Assembly (NCBI GenBank): GCA_049724395.1
Contig: JAUGWO010000060.1
Location: forward strand, 248,001 to 312,000
Origin: Spongospora subterranea f. sp. subterranea
Taxonomy: Eukaryota; Endomyxa: Phytomyxea; Phytomyxea; Plasmodiophorida
Length of the DNA: 64,000 nt
Direction of reading: 5' to 3'
Shown here: one piece after another, positions 22,266-33,066 of the stretch
How positions within the stretch are numbered: the stretch's first letter is position 1
Layout of the letters: each line of letters begins with the position of its first letter
Program-made: the position numbers and the translations under genes
Notes under the pieces: generated by a model
What the model was told of the DNA's origin: nothing
What the model saw: only the letters and a program-made list of their open reading frames with translations
Databases searched by the model: none

Positions 22266-24408
22266 TTACAGGTCCTCAAAGGCGTTGCCTTTATCAGCCG
22301 CATTCACTGTGAACGACACAACCCCACTCTTTCGATCACTGCAGTCCAGAACCACACCAATTGTCGCACCAATGCCCAATATCTCCTCGGTATTGTACTG
22401 GCCGCAGATCGTATTGTGATAGGAACGCGACCCGGAATGGAGAGCTAGATAGCTCCAGGACGTGGCGGTACCTCCAACCCAACGATCGATGGGATGATCG
22501 TGATCGGCAATTCCGACGCAGATTTCCCAGAATTCTTTGGGCAACGCTTCGATTCGCAGTTCAAATGCGAATATCCCGCCCTGAGCGCAATCGAACCCGG
22601 ACGTAAACAGCGCAGCACCTTTGTTGGCCTCGTTATCATCGCCACAATACGATATTGTGAGCCCGTCTTCAGATGCGCTGAACATTGGGCTCATTCGCTG
22701 TGGATCGATTCGTTGTGCGTCCATAACGGCTTGCATTGCCGCGTCTTCCTTCTCTCGAGCTTTGAGATCTTCCAACGAGAGACGCGGACGTAGAACCAAT
22801 ATTGATTTCGCATATAGGTCAAATTCGCATTTCCTTTCGTCGATTTCACCGCTTGCCTTCCGCTGTTTGTGAATCAACGCCGCGGCCAGATATGATTTAG
22901 GCAATGTAGGTTCCTGGAAAGCTAGCGCCAAACATGCTGACGACAGCATATGGAATCGACACGTCCGCCAAGTCATCTCGATCTGGTCTAGAGCAATGGA
23001 ATCGGATTTTTGGTGGATATAGTCTCGGACGAGATCAAAAACGAGATCTTCGTGACCGCTCTGAAGGGCATCACGAGACAGAACACCACACAATGTCGGT
23101 AATGAGATAACCGCGAAGTTCGCCAATGGAATCGCCTGTATGGATCGAGCCATCACATCCATGGACGTGGCCAGAATTTGGGCCAAGGTTCGTTTGACAC
23201 CGGCATGAAGATCCCCACAGAGAGGCAGAAAGTGTTCTATCCTGTTGGCGATATACAGGACGTCGCTCGACGATATAGCAAAGTCGTCCAATACCTATTG
23301 CAGGGTGTAAATGGCAACCGCAACATGACGAGGCAACGCGCTCACCTTGACAACCGTATAGAACTCTTTCTGTGCTCAAGGTCTTTTCTCGTTCTCGAAG
23401 GTAGATCGTGACGATATTGCTGACATCATTCGTCTCCTTAGTCACGAGCTCGGCGTTTAGCAGCATATTGGAGAACAGCCCCGGTCGCAGCACCATCAGC
23501 TCCTGAATGCGAAACGAGAAGAAGTTGCGGGCGAGCATCGTCTCCAAACGACGCAGGAAACTGGCGAACCGATGCGAATGATCTTGAGCGGCAACTATAT
23601 CCCCACGCGTCTCATACCCTTGCACCTGCTCAATGAAGAAGGTGGCGTGTTGCGGGTTCACATCATGCCCTTTGGTCATGGGAGCCGTGATCCGTTCGAA
23701 CGCATCCACAGGTAGAGGGTGGCCCACATGGTGAATGTACGATTGAATCACGTCGCTAACGGTGTAAACGCCCCCGGATATCAGATCCGGCCGCTCCAAA
23801 ATCTCGCACACGACCTCGAACACGAACGGATGAAACTGCCGAGGACGATAGTTGGCGAATTCCCTGGCCACGACCTCCTGACATCGTGTGGCCAACTCAT
23901 GAAACTCAAATTCCCATGCATTCAGTAATAGATCAATAGCGGTTGCCTGTACCAATTCTTGAAAGATGAAGGAGTTATAGTCGACATGGACGGCCATCTG
24001 CATATGCTGGGCGATGGCCATAACTGCCACAGCAGTCCTTATGACAGGCGTGAACAATCCTGTCATCACATATTCGTGTAGTTCAACGAACGCTGAACGA
24101 AGTTTGGCGTCGATGATGTCGGGAGCGGCGGCCGGGTTGAAAGGGACATGAACATCTAGAATGGCGCGTTTATGCTGATCATTGCGAAGGTTGACACGAT
24201 CAATCAGCATCGTGAATACTAACTTGGAGGCTCGTGAACCGTTGGTAAAGAACTGGGTTTGGATCGGTGTTGATGAACCGCCGATCGTAATCATGGCGGT
24301 TGCCAACACGCCTCTGCGCCATATTGCGTCTGGAGATGTAATTGGCAGAGTACAGTCAATATCCGAAATGGCGACATCATCGGGGTCGATAAAAGCCGAC
24401 GATGCCAT
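22266..24408 (-). CDS. BTB/BACK-like protein with a C-terminal SPRY domain
   Basis: The start MASSAFIDPDDVAISDIDC opens a long exon. A BTB-like region (SRASKLVFTMLIDR, then FVELHEYVMTGLFTP) is followed by BACK-like helices (LLLNAWEFEFHELATRCQEV, FEVVCEILERPDLI) and a second, similar helical block in the next exon (LCGVLSRDALQ, MLSSACLALAF). The C-terminal 140 residues have the SPRY pattern: a Trp-rich strand DRWVGGTATSWSYLA, ILGIGATIGVVLDCSD, and a final VSFTVNAADKGNAFEDL. BTB-BACK proteins often act as substrate adaptors for Cullin-3; SPRY domains bind peptides. The intron near 23,290-23,380 was placed by continuity only. The combination suggests a ubiquitin-ligase adaptor, by analogy only. 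Confidence 0.65.
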
Positions 24409-24957
24409 GGTATACGCATAGGGTGCCAAATCCGAGATATTTTTTGATATCCTTGATCCTCCAGATCATGAACATTTCTGCTGCTGCTGGCGCTCGACTT
24501 AAGAAATCAAGAGCAGAGTATTGACCAAATCCGCATTTTGAGGGCCATTGCAAATATATCGCGATCCGATTGGGAATTGTGACGTGACGCCTTACATACT
24601 GAAATAGCGCGATAACTTCAATCGGAATTGGTTTCTGGACATATAATGATGATATTCCGTCGACTCGGTTATATAAATAAAGTTCCAACTCCGTTGAGAT
24701 ACAGGTGGGACCCAAAATCGTAATCTTTCATGAGTCATGACGCCTAACGCGAATCTGGACCGAACGTAATAAGGTTGACTCACATATGGCAACACTGTTG
24801 ACGTTGTGTCACGATTTTAGGTTTTGATGGACTGAATCAGTTGGCGAGAGCACTATTCAGATCACAATTCAATTTAACTTATTTTTCACCTCCTTCTTAC
24901 ACGGTCGATCGTGGACCGATAGTTTCATTAACATATACTACCTTCAAATATTAGAAA
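24409..24957. promoter_or_regulatory. divergent intergenic region between the BTB/SPRY and PPR genes
   Basis: These 549 bases lie between two outward-pointing starts and must carry both promoters. The stretch close to the PPR start is T/A-rich with pyrimidine tracts (CACCTCCTTCTTAC). No repeat or RNA gene was recognised. Confidence 0.4.
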
Positions 24958-26742
24958 ATGTTACCTCAAAGTCCCTCTCCATCACTGCCTGAGCATTCTT
25001 TCACCACTCTCCAGAGTAAGACACAATACCTTCACCCTCGAATTTGGAGTGAACCAGTTGCTCCTATAACCGCTACGATCGCTAACGAAGATGACGATGG
25101 TGACATTTCATCCGACTCCGAATCGTGGCGTCGTCGTCCACGCCGATCGCGATCCGCTTTCGCAAGCGCTGCCGTTTTCCCATTCCCGATTGACCATGGG
25201 CATTCCGACGCAAAAGACAACAAAGCAGTTCGATCGTATTCAAGTAAAAAGTGGATGTGGTCAGAAAGCGGGTCACCTCGCGCCTCTGGATATAGCAGCC
25301 CAAGGTCGAAGTGGTCGGCCTCCAGGGCCAGCTCAGCACGATTGGATTCGACTACATCAGAGACATCTGCTGTTCGCGAATTCAATACCAAGATCAATCA
25401 GCTAGCCCAGCAAGGTAAACACCGGGAGGTGCTGGATATGATCGAGGAGGCAAGAACGATGCCCGACAAGTCGTTGGATGAAGCCTTGAATACCCAGACC
25501 TTCACGATTCTGGTCAAGGCCTACTGCAATACTGGTAATTTGGAGGCCGCAGAGCAGATGATTGATGAGATGCAGTCTTTTGATATCAACCAACGCCCAA
25601 ACCGCTTTACACTCAACACCTTGCTGAACGGTTATGTGAGACGGGATCAGATGAAAAAGGCATCTAATCTGTTCAAAACGATGGTCGCCAGTGATGATGT
25701 TCGTCAACGTCCTGATCATGTCACCTATTCCACCATTATCAAAGGATTCGCTGGCGCCGGCGACATGCGTAGCGCTGAAGACTTGTTCCGAACTCTAGTT
25801 GATCATTCTGACGAGTCTTGCCGACCCAACATCGTAATGTGCAACACGGTAGTAAAAGGCTGGTGCTTTAAGGGCGAGATGTCGCAAGCGGACGGATTGT
25901 TGCAAGAGATGTGCAACAGTGGCAAACTGTGTGCTCCAGACGTGATCACCCTCAACACAATCATTGACGGACATGCAAAGAACGGCAACGTGAAGCGTGC
26001 TGAGGAGTATTTCGAACTTATGCAGAGCGGGAAATATTCCGATATCAAACCAAACCAAGTCACTATCAACTCGATGATCGACTGCTATACTAAATCGGGG
26101 AACATGTCTAGGGCAGAGGAGTTGTTCTTCATGTTGGAGGATAACGCCGATTCTGAACTATGCCCATCCCCTGTCACATATGGCGCCATGATCAACGGAT
26201 ATGTGAAAGCTGGTGATCTTCGCAAAGCAGAGCTTTTATTCTCCCAAATCAAAAACCATCGCGATCCTGCGTGCCGTCCGAATCAGGTCAGCTATACCAC
26301 TATGATTGGAGCGGCGGCAAAATCCGGCCAGATGGATAAAGCTCAGAAACTCTTCGAGACGATGTTGGTCTCGTCCGAACCCAACTGCCGCCCGAATAAC
26401 TTCACCTACTCAATCCTGATTGACGGATATTGTAAGACGGCCAACATGGCCCGAGCCGAGCAGCTCTTGAACCAGATGGAGGCGTCGAACGACCGCCACT
26501 GCTGGCCGAATCGCGTCACCTTCAACACCATGCTGCACGGATATGGTCGCGCTGGTCACGCCGACAAGGCCGAGCAGATGTTCCAGCGCATGCAGCACCA
26601 TTCCGATCCCAACTGCCGTCCCAACACCATCACATTCCGGACCATGATGCATATGAACCGATCACGAGGAAATCTATCACAGGCGCAAAAATTCGCTGAC
26701 ATGATGACTGTGGTCGATAAACGTAACAACGGTCGCAAGTGA
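24958..26742 (+). CDS. pentatricopeptide repeat (PPR) protein with 38-residue repeats
   Basis: PPR proteins bind single-stranded RNA, one base per repeat, usually in organelles. This one is intronless and 594 residues long. Residues 1-140 are disordered, with an acidic run, RRRPRRSRS and many Ser/Arg. From about residue 175 some eleven repeats follow, most with the pattern V-T-Y-N-T-x-I-x-G-Y and ending CRPN or a variant. Seven of them are exactly 38 residues (for example those starting HVTYSTIIKG, QVSYTTMIGA, RVTFNTMLHG), not the usual 35. Applying the standard code to positions 5 and last gives, roughly, A-U-A-U-Y-C-N-A-A-Y. That code was derived for 35-residue repeats, so this is tentative. 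The N-terminus does not look like a clear mitochondrial presequence. Confidence 0.92.
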   Translation: MLPQSPSPSLPEHSFTTLQSKTQYLHPRIWSEPVAPITATIANEDDDGDISSDSESWRRRPRRSRSAFASAAVFPFPIDHGHSDAKDNKAVRSYSSKKWMWSESGSPRASGYSSPRSKWSASRASSARLDSTTSETSAVREFNTKINQLAQQGKHREVLDMIEEARTMPDKSLDEALNTQTFTILVKAYCNTGNLEAAEQMIDEMQSFDINQRPNRFTLNTLLNGYVRRDQMKKASNLFKTMVASDDVRQRPDHVTYSTIIKGFAGAGDMRSAEDLFRTLVDHSDESCRPNIVMCNTVVKGWCFKGEMSQADGLLQEMCNSGKLCAPDVITLNTIIDGHAKNGNVKRAEEYFELMQSGKYSDIKPNQVTINSMIDCYTKSGNMSRAEELFFMLEDNADSELCPSPVTYGAMINGYVKAGDLRKAELLFSQIKNHRDPACRPNQVSYTTMIGAAAKSGQMDKAQKLFETMLVSSEPNCRPNNFTYSILIDGYCKTANMARAEQLLNQMEASNDRHCWPNRVTFNTMLHGYGRAGHADKAEQMFQRMQHHSDPNCRPNTITFRTMMHMNRSRGNLSQAQKFADMMTVVDKRNNGRK

Positions 26743-26763
26743 GAGGAGACCGACGGTCGACGT

Positions 26764-27398
26764 ACACCTTAGTAACATAGGAGGTAGATAGTAATAATAA
26801 ACGTTAACTTAGTGTCCTACACATGATGCCCCAGATAGGAACACCTAAGTAACATAGGAGGTAGATAGTAATAATAAACGTTAACTTAGTGTCCTACACA
26901 TGATGCCCCAGATAGGAACACCTAAGTAACATAGGAGGTAGATAGTAATAATAAACGTTAACTTAGTGTCCTACACATGATGCCCCAGATAGGAACACCT
27001 AAGTAACATAGGAGGTAGATAGTAATAATAAACGTTAACTTAGTGTCCTACACATGATGCCCCAGATAGGAACACCTAAGTAACATAGGAGGTAGATAGT
27101 AATAATAAACGTTAACTTAGTGTCCTACACATGATGCTTCAGATAGGAGCACCTAAGTAACATAGGAGGTAGAGTAACATAGGAGGTAGATAGTAATTCT
27201 AAACGTTAACTTAGTGTCCTACACATGATGCCCCAGATAGGAACACCTAAGTAACATAGGAGGTAGATAGTAATTCTAAACGTTAACTTAGTGTCCTACA
27301 CATGATGCCCCAGATAGGAACACCTAAGTAACATAGGAGGTAGATAGTAATTCTAAACGTTAACTTAGTGTCCTACACATGATGCCCCAGATAGGAAT
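26764..27398 (+). repeat. 77-bp minisatellite, about 8 copies
   Basis: Units containing AAGTAACATAGGAGGTAGAT and AACGTTAACTTAGTGTCC start at 26764, 26841, 26918, 26995, 27072, 27149, 27243 and 27320. The sixth has a 17-base internal duplication. The last three share an AATTCT variant in place of AATAAT, so they amplified as a block. It begins 22 bases after the PPR stop codon and ends before the convergent RBR ligase gene, and so probably lies in one or both 3' UTRs. Confidence 0.96.
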
Positions 27399-27469
27399 AC
27401 ATCCTATGAAAAGATGATAAATATTCGGAAAATATATGTTTAGTTATTAGGTGTACGACGAGAAAGAAG

Positions 27470-29449
27470 CTAGGTCACATCAGGAAAGTCTTGAGCAGAG
27501 GTCAGCCCTTGTTCAATGGCCTTGATGACATTGTCCCTGTATCGAAGAACCACTCGTGTGTAGTTGACTATCTCGGAACGGGTCTTGTTCTCCAGAAGAC
27601 TTTCGATCGGCTTCTCGCTTAGACCATGTAACAACTCAGTAAACTTTTCCAAACGCTCTTGATGTTGCTCAAAAATGTCTTTTTCAGCCGTTCCTTCGAG
27701 GTAAAACCCATAACAGTACGTCCACATCAAAACACGTCGGCAAGCAACAACAGCGTTGACCTAAAAAATTCAATGAATCGCCAATAATGATAATACTAGA
27801 CCAGCTGTACCGCATTCAAGACAAACTGAACGTCTTGATAATTAGTGCCTTGGATATCACGAAGCTTCTGCATACGCGATTCGGCGTTCTGGCGAGTTTT
27901 GCGAGCAAACTGGATCGACTTCTGATGATTATCAAATCGGGTGAAGTAGAACATATATCTTTTCACATCACATTTATGGAATCGGAACTACAGAAGTTTA
28001 ACAAATCTTACTTTTGCAAAGCTGTCCTGGCTTCTTCAGCTTTTTGCTCTTCCTTTTCCATGAGTGATGCATCCCCCTTCGACTTGGCCTCTTCGTATTT
28101 GTTGCATCGATAGAATCTACACAATATAGATTAGAATGTAAATCTGGCTTCACAATGATTATTTGCACCCTCCGGTAGCGCTGCCATGCTTCGTCCAATC
28201 ACCTTTGCACAGCCAACAAAAATCGAATTTACAAAATCTACAAGTCATATGGTTGCAGCCTTGATTTTTTTCAATATTGACCTGACAATGTTGTGAGATA
28301 CAAAAGAATACTTTGATATTGAAAAGCAGAACCTGGCATTTAGGGCAACGCTTAGTATTTGCAATAATCCAGTTCACGTTTTCGGAGTCAGTTGAGTTTT
28401 TAGTTTGCCACTGTTCAACGAGTTCGCAGGAGCATGGCCTATGCCCTTCGAGTTCACACTTGAAGCAAAACACATATCCACACCGGCACTCAATCTCTTT
28501 ATCCGCAGAAGCCTACAAACGTGAGAAAAGAGCTGTAAACTCAAACTGAAGGCGTATACCTTGTTTTCAATGATTTTATCACAATCTGGATTCGGGCACC
28601 ATTTCATCCGGTTGCGATTACCCTGGACAAATCCATCAAGCAACCATTGCTTGAACTGAGGCCGCTTCGATGATGGAAGCAACCTTAATTGCAAACCATC
28701 AGGTACGACAGCGGGGCACTTAAAACTTGGGCACGTTGTAAATACAGCTTGCGGACCCTGAAGCACATGCCCGGTAAACTATCTTCTTAATAAGAAAACC
28801 CAGCCTCAATGGACCTTATCAAACTCTGCAAACAACCATTTCCCCCAGCAACTGCTGCAGTACCGATGGCCGCACGTCAAACCAATCGTTTCATTGGGCA
28901 GGACGTTTTCATCGCATAATTCGCAGTAAAAGGAGGAATTTCTACGGGTCTTCGCGCTTTGTAAACCCGGTGCAACATCGGCCAAGCCACACGCTTTGTG
29001 GACCTGCAATCAAGCATGAGCTATGTAAACGAAAATTTGGAAAGTCGTGAACCTTTTCAGAATCATCGAGCCAATCATTGATCAATTTCTGAATATTCCA
29101 TCGGTAATGCCTCAACAGTGTGGTTGCTTCAGCCTCAGACACAAACAATTGCTCTACAATTCTGCCAACTAAAACTGCTTGACGATCAAGTAGATCAATT
29201 TCAGTAAGAATATCGTAGGAATAATGTCGCGAACGAAGACTGTTAGATTCTTCGACTACATCGCGTGCCGACTCCGCAAAAGCAGGCCAATCTCCTATTA
29301 AGAACAAGATCGAATCAGCAGATTCCCCCGACCTTTAAGAACCATCATTCACCGGTATCTTCCCCCTCCCCATCGTCCCAGCCAGTATCTGACAATACTT
29401 CCGCGGCCTCAGCAGAATCGTCGTCCATTTTCATATCTATCGATGCCAT
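27470..29449 (-). CDS. Ariadne-type RBR E3 ubiquitin ligase
   Basis: RBR ligases form a thioester with ubiquitin on RING2 before passing it on. The acidic N-terminus (MASIDMKMDDDSAEAAEV) joins in phase to a UBA-like segment (VSEAEATTLLRHYRWNIQKL). RING1 is CELCDEN...LTCGHRYCSSCW. The IBR region has CPNPDCDK and CRCGYVFC-like residues across short introns. RING2 is RCPKCQ/VNIEKNQGCNHMTC, where the intron falls inside the finger and the Cys of QGCNHM is the catalytic residue; CWLCKGDWTKHG follows. The Ariadne C-terminal domain ends the protein (FEQHQERLEKFTELL, VVLRYRDNVIKAIEQGL). This domain order is that of ARIH1/Ari. The ARIH1 family works with neddylated cullin-RING ligases. Confidence 0.92.
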
Positions 29450-29982
29450 TTTTTCCCAATTTACGGATTATTCAGCCTGCACCCCGATATCGAAGAGTAC
29501 GTCTGAACGGGGAAACAAGCGGATGATTTTCAGCCTGTCCGCCCTGATTCGATAACGACAGTCGGATTCTCATACTAGGTATTGCCGTTGCAGCACTTGA
29601 GGGGAGTCGCGCAGCCCTGTCCCCAGACACGTTGGCCGGTTTCCCGATAATTATTGCTATACTGTACACATCAGGTTCGCGGGGCCTCCAGATACACTAC
29701 ACACTCGCCAGCTTCATTGTGATGTTGGTGGCGCCGTCCATTGAACGTCCATTTTTTCGTCATGATTTCGGATCGCAACATGACAGAACGCCTTCCTTTT
29801 GAGAGGGTAGAAGCAAATTCTAGTCGTATCGACGCCGGTCTGAGGACAAAAGAAGTAAATAAAATAAGTTGTTTTCCTGAGCCAAGGTCCAAATACAAGC
29901 AGCGTATTCCCTAGTTATTACCCAAAATAAATAAGTCATTTAATTTGAAAAACCCAAAATCATATTCCTGTCTATCTTATAG
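29450..29982. other. intergenic region, no firm gene
   Basis: About 530 bases between the RBR ligase start and the ASTE1 stop. A minus-strand open stretch near 29,671-29,898 (LILFTSFVLRPASIRLEF) could be a short exon, but I see no partner exon, start context or family match. No RNA gene was seen. Confidence 0.35.
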
Positions 29983-31710
29983 TCAATCGACATCGATCAG
30001 CTCTCGGAAAAAAATTTCGCCGTCAAAAGAAAAACGAATTTCAGGCTCCGAAACAGGGCAGCAGAGCAAAGTGTTCACCATTGTTATTAGCTGAAATGCA
30101 TTTCTGAAAATGGCAGTAGGCAACAATGCATCGATTTCAATCTTGCCGTGAAACCTTTCATCGGAAGATGTACATTTCGTCTCCCCGTTGATCCGTTTGA
30201 ACATTCGTGAAAGGGCTGTTACTTCTTTAGTAGAACCAGGACAAACCGACATCAGAAACTGAATAGACAACTCGAAAACGTCTTCCACAACCAGTCGCTC
30301 CTGAACAATTCCGAATACGATGAATTGCATGAGTTGTGCCCTTTGCAAAACCGTAATCGAACCGGAACTACATTGATTGATGATATTGATACTTTTCTTA
30401 AAACCAATTGATTCGATAATCGTCCTCTGATCACCGCGATTCGCACTGGCGATGACATTCTCCTCAGGGAGATCAGCGCTGAGTCCTCGCATAACCTCAT
30501 GTACTTTCCAATCCCCTTCAACATGCCATAAGACAACGTGACAGATCCGATTTCGCAAGCCTTCTAAGGCAACGGATATTGCTTTAATAGCGATAGGTGA
30601 CGAGTAGCCAACGCCAAACAATGCAGAGAAAGATCGGTTGACGTAAACATCGATCGCAAAATTAGACGCGAGAGATCCGTTTCGATGAAGTTTCAGCAGC
30701 TCCTTGTTCTCTGATGTCTCTGGGTTATCTTCAACGGGTATACAATATTTATGAATTCCAAGGGTCGTGATTAGATTCTTCAAACGGCGGATACTTGAGG
30801 TTTCTCTTAGAGTGGATGATAGCATGTGATCAAGAAATTTTGAAGACGACTTTCCGGGATTTCGGGAGTTATACGACTTAGCAGCTGCCAAGATTTGATC
30901 TACAACGGTGCCAGAGCCGAGTTTGCGCATCCGCAGTGTATTTTGGAACCGAACCAAGTCTTGAGACGAAAACGTAACAGCGTCGTTCCCACACAATCCC
31001 GCAATAACTGGCAAATACGACACGTGAACTCCAAGAAAATCGGCTGTTCTCGAAGATGAGAACATCTTCCCTTGAACTGAGTTATCATCGTCAAAGATGA
31101 GCGAAGAAAATGGCACATATCCGGAACATGTATCAAAGATAAGATAATCACTATCCTGGGCGAGTACGGCGAGGCCGTTGACTTGATCACAAAGTCGAAC
31201 ACATTCATTATCAGCCTCAAACATGGCAACGCGACAGCTAACCCCCATTTGGTGTAACAATTGAATCAGGGCACATTTACACAGATCTGCAGTTCTTAGG
31301 TTAGCAACGTCAATTAAATCCAGCCATCCACTAGATAATCTGCTCAAATCCATTGCTTGTTGCAATTGTATTTCAACTTGTGCACACATTGAGGCTGATT
31401 TACGACGCCTTGAAACGCGTGTTTCCCTCTTGGCATCGTCTAGTATACCATCGAAAACAAACCAGATAGGGATCCTAGCCTCGATAAATCGGTTGATAAA
31501 TACTTCAGCTTCTTGACAAAATTTCAACAAGCAGCCGCCTGATATGGCGTGCATGGGCATGGGGAGAGATACCACTCGTGCATCGATGTAATATAAGAAA
31601 CTTTCACCGTCAATAACAAGGCCTTGGCGGCCTTTCTGGCAGGTCCCAAGATCTAAGCGAGTATACAAGATGGGATTTGACTGCAATCTCTGCAGCCCTT
31701 TAACCCCCAT
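29983..31710 (-). CDS. ASTE1: ASTE1/asteroid-like XPG-family protein
   Basis: This belongs to the asteroid branch of the XPG/FEN1 nuclease superfamily. The N-terminal motif is MGVKGLQRL, the reason I start at 31710; a GTG-initiated extension upstream lacks family support. The XPG-N and XPG-I acidic residues are present: LVIDGESFLYYI, WFVFDGILDD, FEADNECVRL and AQDSDYLIFD. A helix-hairpin-like region GLCGNDAVTF follows. In human ASTE1 the nuclease trims 3' DNA overhangs with shieldin. The remaining 330 residues are poorly conserved, as in the family. The gene is intronless, 575 residues. The catalytic acids are retained, so it could be active. Confidence 0.85.
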   Translation of the reverse strand: MGVKGLQRLQSNPILYTRLDLGTCQKGRQGLVIDGESFLYYIDARVVSLPMPMHAISGGCLLKFCQEAEVFINRFIEARIPIWFVFDGILDDAKRETRVSRRRKSASMCAQVEIQLQQAMDLSRLSSGWLDLIDVANLRTADLCKCALIQLLHQMGVSCRVAMFEADNECVRLCDQVNGLAVLAQDSDYLIFDTCSGYVPFSSLIFDDDNSVQGKMFSSSRTADFLGVHVSYLPVIAGLCGNDAVTFSSQDLVRFQNTLRMRKLGSGTVVDQILAAAKSYNSRNPGKSSSKFLDHMLSSTLRETSSIRRLKNLITTLGIHKYCIPVEDNPETSENKELLKLHRNGSLASNFAIDVYVNRSFSALFGVGYSSPIAIKAISVALEGLRNRICHVVLWHVEGDWKVHEVMRGLSADLPEENVIASANRGDQRTIIESIGFKKSINIINQCSSGSITVLQRAQLMQFIVFGIVQERLVVEDVFELSIQFLMSVCPGSTKEVTALSRMFKRINGETKCTSSDERFHGKIEIDALLPTAIFRNAFQLITMVNTLLCCPVSEPEIRFSFDGEIFFRELIDVD

Positions 31711-33066
31711 GGCACCCTTCAAGTGAAACTGTGCCAGACGATGATGAAGCCCTAGGAACTCACGCAGTTTCAAAGCTCGAATTCGAATCTTGTGACCGAA
31801 ACACATTTTGCTTTCCAAGCCACTGGAAGTTATGACGGAGTATGATATTCGGTTGGAGGGTGATTCGGTTTTTCTTACCAAGCTATTCTTTGTGTGATCG
31901 GGGTCTATATTGTGGCAGCATATGCCTATGAGAAAATTGATTACATGTATTGGAACAAATCTCGGTAATTGACAACATTTTCACAAAGGGCATTGCAGAG
32001 TTGTCAACCGCCTGGTCCCAGCTAACCTCGGGTCATCTGAAACTCGGGTCGAGTCAAGTGTCGTTTTATCGACAAACCGACAATGAAAACGGTATCCTGG
32101 CCACTACCTTGTTGTCGTTGAATACACACAAACTTATTTGAAAGAATTCTTGTCAGCTTGCTTTGCTATCATGGACTCTTCAGCTTGAATGAGGTGAGCA
32201 ATTTGTTTTATGGTTAGTGCAGTCTGCTCCACCAAGTTCTGCATTTTAATCCACCAGCAATGACGCTTGCAAGGACCCTCAGGTTCTGTCAAAAATTTAA
32301 ATTTGGGAACACCTCATCTCTTCCGATCTCCAAAGAGTTTCAAGGTCCCGATACTGGATCAGAAACTAGGTGGAGTATCACCTGGGAGACTGAATGCGGT
32401 GAGCTTTGGGCTTCAATGGCGCATTTGAAACCATAATATAAATACTGTAACTTCTCTGGTTTGCCATGTCAGATTTCTGCAAAACCGTGGTTTGCACTGG
32501 AAGATCTACAGTTATTAATGTGTTTTTTTGTCAGGATCAGTTTATTCCACCCTCCCGATTTTTCCACATTTTTACAGAGCATGTTAACAAGGCAATCGAT
32601 TTCAACTCAGGTTTCCGGTCCGTTCATACTGTAAAAATTTGTTAGGCTGGTTTAGTAACAACTGTGCTGGATATCGCTTCAAAGATACTCGTAGCTATTG
32701 TGATGACATATTATCAGCGTTGCTCCAGAAGTAGGTTAGGTTAGAGCCCTTCACGATGTTGTTGACCCAAACCAACTAAAACAGCATCGTCGACCCACCC
32801 ACCCTAGGTAGTTGAAGCCAACTTCTAGCTATGGACTTAGCTCTGGGTGCTGTTAACAGTAGATATCGCTTCGAATGCTGTTGGACATTACAAGCTGGAG
32901 TGAAAGACAGTAACTCTACAGCAATATTTTTTCGAAGGACTTGAGTAATTAATTCTGCAAATAACAATCATAGCGTAGTGAGACATGATAATTGATCGAG
33001 TACCCTCTGATCTGACAACAAGATCGCTTAGCATTTCGTTTGTTCTAGACTGCATGTTGGGGTCCG
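31711..33066. other. 1.36 kb intergenic region without a recognised gene
   Basis: No coding exon, tRNA or repeat array could be supported. A segment at about 32,310-32,405 vaguely recalls 5S rRNA (ATCTCTTCCGATCTCCAAAG, later ACCTGGGAGAC) but cannot form the terminal helix, so I do not call it. The region presumably includes promoters for ASTE1 (leftward) and the gene at 33,067 (rightward). Confidence 0.4.

Noticed and set aside
32290-32410. A 5S rRNA-like stretch (ATCTCTTCCGATCTCC, later ACCTGGGAGAC).
   Set aside because: The resemblance is limited to two short boxes, and the ends do not pair to form helix I. A covariance-model search would decide; a high score with the terminal stem would overturn this.
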